A DNA stretch of 64,000 bases from assembly GCF_030052815.1 (NCBI RefSeq), contig NC_079507.1, positions 52,897,571 to 52,961,570 on the forward strand. Reading direction: 5' to 3'. Below, in pieces: positions 59,702-64,000 of the stretch. Numbering within the stretch: the first letter of the stretch is position 1; each line of letters starts with the position of its first letter. Both the position numbers and the translations under genes were made by a program. A model generated the notes under the pieces. It saw only the letters and a program-made list of their open reading frames with translations, searched no databases and had not been told where the DNA came from. The stretch is from Hevea brasiliensis. Taxonomy: Eukaryota; Streptophyta; Magnoliopsida; Malpighiales; Euphorbiaceae.

Positions 59702-60398
59702 TATCTAATAAATTGATAGTTAGAAATATAACTTATAAAAATAAGCAAACATATTTGACAAGAAAAAAATTTAGTTTAAAATTTAGGTTACATTATTAAA
59801 TAAATAAATATTAAAAAAAATTAAATAACATTGATCACAAAAAGGATGGTGCCAAAAAATTATATGAAGTGGAAATTTAAAAGTAGGGTCAGAATGGAGG
59901 AATTTGAAAGACAAAGAACTATAAAAGTGAATTTTCTAAATACAGAAGAACTTATGGAATAATTGTGCATTGATCAATGAAAGGGAGACACTTGGTAAAA
60001 TAAAAGCCACTCCTTTTTGTTCCTAAATCAATCAGCTGTACTCTCAATCTCCCTCAATTTTTCATTTTCCTTCATCCTCTATTTTTCGTTTCTTCTTCTC
60101 TTCATTTTTGTTAATTAACATTACCCTTTTTTATTTTAAATTATTAGCATTAAACTTTATTAAATTTAAATTTAATATCTCATAATATTAAAATTAATTC
60201 TAATATGGTTGAGTTTTCAAACTTATTTGAAAATTTTATGATTAAAGGCTTGTTCGGTAATGCTTGCCTAGCTAGTCACATTCTGCAGTCCAAATTGGTG
60301 TAATTTACTGTACATAATCAAAATTATCATGTTTTCCTATAGATAATTTTTAGGAACTTGCTGCATATTTTGACTGTTTTCTGCACTATGGAATGCAG
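59702..60398. other. upstream region of the transposase gene and junction to kinase sequence
   Basis: Bases 59702-60100 include the likely promoter and leader of the CACTA gene. Somewhere after about 60240 the sequence becomes the intron that precedes the kinase exon (acceptor atgcag at 60393-60398). No CACTA terminus is present, so the exact junction cannot be placed. Confidence 0.5.
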
Positions 60399-60631
60399 AA
60401 TATGCGTACACATGCAAGCTAAATGAGAAGAGTGATGTGTACAGTTTTGGAGTAGTCCTAATGGAGTTGGTCACAGGAAAAAGGCTAGTAGAACCAGAAT
60501 TTGGAGAGAACAAGGACATAGTGTACTGGGTTTGCAGCAAAATGACAAGCAAAGAGAATGCACTTGATTTAGTGGACTCAAACATCTCAGAGAACTTGAG
60601 GGAGGATGCTATTTCTAGCCAAGCAAAATAA
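60399..60631 (+). pseudogene. single exon of an LRR receptor-like kinase (RLK7/IKU2-like), truncated
   Basis: An acceptor (gaatgcag) is followed in frame by [52 protein letters not shown] and [19 protein letters not shown]. This is kinase subdomains VIII (end) to X of an LRR-RLK of the XI class; the phrase [18 protein letters not shown] fits RLK7/IKU2 relatives. After EDAI the family motif is lost and a stop follows at 60629. Neither the catalytic part of the kinase nor the receptor is nearby, so it is a fragment. The phrase gagggaggatgctat of its end occurs again at about 60683, showing a small local duplication. Confidence 0.82.
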
Positions 60632-60639
60632 CATTTGTG

Positions 60640-61135
60640 AAACTATCAGTTGTGCATATTTGCAATTAAATATGCAGATTACTGAGGGAGGATGCTATCT
60701 CCATGACTGGCTGTAAAATTACTACAGATTTGCAATTAAATATGCAGCAGAATTTGTTCAGAATTGTAGCAGAGCTTGAGCAGGAATTGCTGTGAAATTT
60801 ATAGCAGAATTTGAGCAAGAATTACATATTAATTTATAGCAAAATTACTGCAGGAATTGCAATGAAATTAGTGCAAGAATTGCGGTAGAATTTGAGCATA
60901 AATTGCATTAGAATGAGCAAGAATTGCTGCAGATTTTGCTATAAAATAAGCAGCAAAATTTGTGCAAAACTGCAGCAGAATTTGAGCAGGAATAGCTATG
61001 GAATTTATAGCACAATTTGAGCAGGAATTACATATTAATTTGCAGCAGAATTTGAGCAAGAATTACAATATAATTAGTCTGATTTACTGTGAGAATTTGA
61101 GCAGAAATTGCATCAGTATGTGCAAGAATTATGGC
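60640..61135. repeat. degenerate minisatellite, first block
   Basis: Imperfect units of about 20-26 bp carry the core gcagaatttgagcaggaatt, with variants such as agcaagaattacatattaat and gcaagaattgctgcag. They start right after the kinase fragment. Confidence 0.8.
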
Positions 61136-61620
61136 TTTTTACCTATAAAGATTAATTAGTTATGTCATAAAGGGTTAATATGTTAATTTGTTAGGGGTGT
61201 GGAATTTAATTACCAAATTCTGCAGTTAACTACCTTTTTAGCATGGGATAGTTTCGTCTTTCAGAGCACTTCACTGTCATCTCTAAGCACCAGCTTATGC
61301 TAAAATTCTATAACAATACTTTTTTTTTTTTTGTATAAAATTTCAAACTTGTTAATCTCTTAAACATCCATCACCTAAATTCCACACCCTCTAATTTATG
61401 CCTCTAATATTGGAAATAATTGATTCTCCACATTCAAATAAACATTTAGTATAATTAATGTAAGTTAAAAAAAAAAAAAGACAATATCACATGGCAATAT
61501 AGTACTAATCTCTATAAAATGAATAAACATGTAAATCTACTTTTGGTTAAAGACCACAACCATGTACCTATGATGCCTTTTTCAATTAGCAGAGGGTTGA
61601 ATTCTGCAGATGAGTATCTA
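61136..61620. other. AT-rich spacer within the repeat region
   Basis: No gene. The spacer separates the first minisatellite block from the higher-order array. Confidence 0.5.
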
Positions 61621-63684
61621 AGATATTGTTCTAGCATAAAAATTTAATAAATTTCTGCTCCATTTGCTTTTAGCTATTCTTTCATATTATTAACTCCTCC
61701 ATAAAATTTCATTCTAGCAATCTATCAAACACATAGAGACCAAAGGCCAATAGCTCCCAATCAAATAGAATGACACCACCTGATTGACAAGACAAGATTG
61801 TTGATTTAGGAGAGACTTCCAAATTAATCATCCCTATGAGCAATGTAGGCTTTCAAATCAAGGTCAGTAGGAATAAACAAGGGGTATTTGTAGAAATCAA
61901 TGGACTTCCTCTCTTCCAAAATATGAACAACCAATCAAATATAAGAAATGCTGCAGAATTGCTACATATTTTGCAATAAATATATGTTGCAGAATTTTGT
62001 GCAAAATTGCCATAGAATTTGAGAAGGAATTACATGTTAATTTGTAGCAGAATTTGAGCAGGAATTGCAATGAAATTAGTGCAGAAATTACAGCAGAATT
62101 TGAGCAGAAATTACATCAGAATAAGTAAGAATTACTGCAGAATTGCTGCAAATTTTGCAGTAAAATAAGTAGTAGAATTTGTGCAGAAATTGCTACAGAA
62201 TTTGAGCAGAAATTACATCATAATAAGTAAGAATTACTGCAGAATTGCTGCAAATTTTACAATAAAATAAGTAGTAGAATTTGTGCAGAAATTACTGCAG
62301 AATTTGAGCAGAAATTAGTAGAATTTGTGCAGAAATTGCTGCAAAAATTTGTGCAGAAATTGCTGCAGAATTTGTAAGAATTACTGCAGAATTGCTGCAA
62401 ATTTTGCAATAAAATAAGCAGTAGAATTTGTGCAGAACTGCAGCAGAATTTAAGCAGGAATTACTGTGGAATTTGCAGCAAAATTGGAGCAGGAATTACA
62501 TATTAATTTGTAGCAAAATTTGAACCAGAATTTCAATGTAATTAGTATAGGATTTGCAGCAGAATTTAAGCAGATATTGTTCTAAAATAAAATTTTAATA
62601 AATTTCTACTCTATTTGCTTTTAGCTATTCTTTCATATTATTAACCCTCCATAAAATTTCATTCTAGCAATCTATCAAACACATAGAGACCTAAAGGCAA
62701 ATAGCTCCTAATCAAATATAATGACACCACCTGATTGATAAGAAAAACTTACTTGTAAGATTGCTGATTCAGGAGAGAATTCCAAATTAATAAACCCTAT
62801 GAGCAATGTAGGCTTCCAAATCAAGATCAGTAGGAATAAACAAGGGGTATTTGCAAAAATCAATGGACTTCCTCTCTTCCAAAATATGAACAGCCAATCA
62901 AATATAAGAAATGCTACAGAATTGCTACATATTTTACAATAAATATATGCTGCAGAATTTTGTGCAAAATTGCCATAGAATTTGAGAAGGATTACATGTT
63001 AATTTGCAGCAGAATTTGAGCAGGAATTACAATGAAATTAGTGCAGAAATTGCAGCAGAATTTGAGCAAAAATTACATCAGAATAAGTAAGAATTACTGC
63101 AGAATTGCTACAAATTTTGCAGTAAAATAAGTAGTAAAATTTGTGCAGAAATTGCTGCAGAATTTGTAAGAATTACTGCAGAATTGCTGCAAATTTTGTA
63201 ATAAAATAAGTAGTAGAATTTGTGCAGAACTGCAGCAGAATTTAAGCAGGAATTACTGTGGAATTTGCAGCAAAATTGGAGCAGGAATTACATATTAATT
63301 TATAGCAAAATTTGAACCAGAATTTCAATGTAATTAGTATAGGATTTGCAGCAGAATTTAAGCAGATATTGTTCTAAAATAAAATTTTAATAAATTTCTA
63401 CTCTATTTGCTTTTAGCTATTCTTTCATATTATTAACCCTCCATAAAATTTTATTCTAGCAATCTATCAAACACATAGAGACCTAAAGGCAAATAGCTCC
63501 TAATCAAATATAATGACACCACCTGATTGATAAGAAAGACTTACTTGTAAGATTGCTGATTTAGGAGAGAATTCCAAATTAATAAACCCTATGAGCAATG
63601 TAGGCTTCCAAATCAAGATCAGTAGGAATAAACAAGGGGTATTTGCAAAAATCAATGGACTTCCTCTCTTCCAAAATCTGAATA
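61621..63684. repeat. higher-order repeat, three units (about 951, 792 and 321+ bp)
   Basis: The anchor agatattgttct begins units at 61621, 62572 and 63364. Each unit has a non-repetitive cassette of about 320 bp (tttgcttttagctattcttt, then acacatagagacc, then aacaaggggtatttg, and tggacttcctctcttcc) followed by a block of the 20-26 bp gcagaattt minisatellite. Unit 3 is cut after the cassette. Units 2 and 3 differ at about 4 of the first 290 bases, while unit 1 is more diverged. The unit length differs because the minisatellite block does. Confidence 0.88.
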
Positions 63685-64000
63685 GCAACACCTTAATCCA
63701 AATTTGTAAGAACAAGTGCAAGCCCTACAATACCCACAATACCAAATTCAATATTGTTACCATCAAACACAAGAACAAATCCTATAACCACTTTTATTAC
63801 TCATATTACCTGTAATACCCACCTCAAAATCAATGGCAATATGACCAACAACCACAAAACTACACTTATTACCAACCTAATAATGAGTCCTCACCCAGGA
63901 TTTCAGTGACACAAGAAGCAACACAATGGTGACAGTACGTAGGTATCGTTGCAAGTAGTGCAGCAACGTAAAAGAGTGTTTTCCTTGGGTATGGTGTTTC
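63685..64000. other. end of window, nothing recognised
   Basis: The sequence turns C/A-rich (caacacc and acaatacccac words). A short plus frame (63591-63815) continues from the repeat cassette but has no family resemblance. Confidence 0.5.

Larger units (their letters stand above)
32785..60240 (-). mobile_element. CACTA (En/Spm-type) DNA transposon, left terminus present, right terminus not found
   Basis: The left end begins cactacaagaaaa, the standard CACTA terminal inverted repeat, preceded by tga as the probable 3-bp target copy. Subterminal repeats follow. The element carries two genes on the minus strand: a Transposase_24-like gene (34.1-39.6 kb) and a TNP2-type transposase gene (39.9-59.7 kb). 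Both are interrupted by retrotransposon insertions. No ttttcttgtagtg is present to the right, so the right boundary given here is arbitrary. Without the two insertions the visible element would be about 7 kb. Confidence 0.85.

Noticed and set aside
60640..63684. Minisatellite as part of the kinase coding sequence
   Set aside because: It has stops in all frames, and the kinase motif ends before it.
63591..63815. Short plus-strand frame at the window end
   Set aside because: It mostly translates the higher-order repeat cassette, and the same region is not open in the other repeat units.

Overview
The window is nuclear DNA of a flowering plant, almost certainly a eudicot. It is very AT-rich, its genes have short plant-type introns (GT..AG), and its gene families (DUF3339, nodulin-like MFS, class III peroxidase, LRR receptor kinase) and transposons (Athila, chromovirus, CACTA, RTE LINE) are plant families. 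A member of Malpighiales/Euphorbiaceae would fit, but that is an inference.

Left part (1-21.5 kb), gene-bearing but sparse: the end of a long LTR (1-556); an AT-rich tandem repeat with a period near 165 bp (about 1.65-2.8 kb); a 70-residue DUF3339 membrane protein gene on the minus strand (4233-4445); a 5'-truncated RTE-type LINE with a perfect 12-bp target-site duplication (7050-9403); a complete three-exon nodulin-like major facilitator gene on the plus strand (14769-18854); and, converging on it, a class III peroxidase gene on the minus strand (19481-20712) that carries an in-frame stop and lacks a disulphide cysteine.

Middle part (21.6-25.5 kb): a small Ty3/gypsy element with 0.4-kb LTRs that keeps gag but has no recognisable pol (TSD tttag), followed by a 782-bp foldback element with 10-bp target duplications.

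Right part (25.7-60 kb), a nest of transposons. A long-LTR Ty3 chromovirus (from 25737) is broken at 32785 by a CACTA element. The CACTA element carries two minus-strand transposase genes. One was hit by a solo LTR (35735-39403, TSD tccac). The other was hit by an Athila retrotransposon (40981-57847), which was itself hit by a second solo LTR of the same long-LTR family (50204-53870, TSD atagt). The right CACTA terminus and the rest of the chromovirus are not in the window. After the transposase gene comes one exon of an RLK7/IKU2-like receptor kinase (60399-60631), then a minisatellite organised into higher-order units of about 0.8-0.95 kb (to 63.68 kb).

I found no CRISPR array, operon-like system, tRNA or rRNA. 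The most unusual signals are the mosaic second solo LTR, conserved palindromes and internal repeats in the long LTRs, a ten-unit 73-bp repeat with a palindromic core inside the Athila element, a filler-marked deletion at the Athila left edge, and the kinase exon joined to the CACTA element. Only the DUF3339 and MFS genes look intact.
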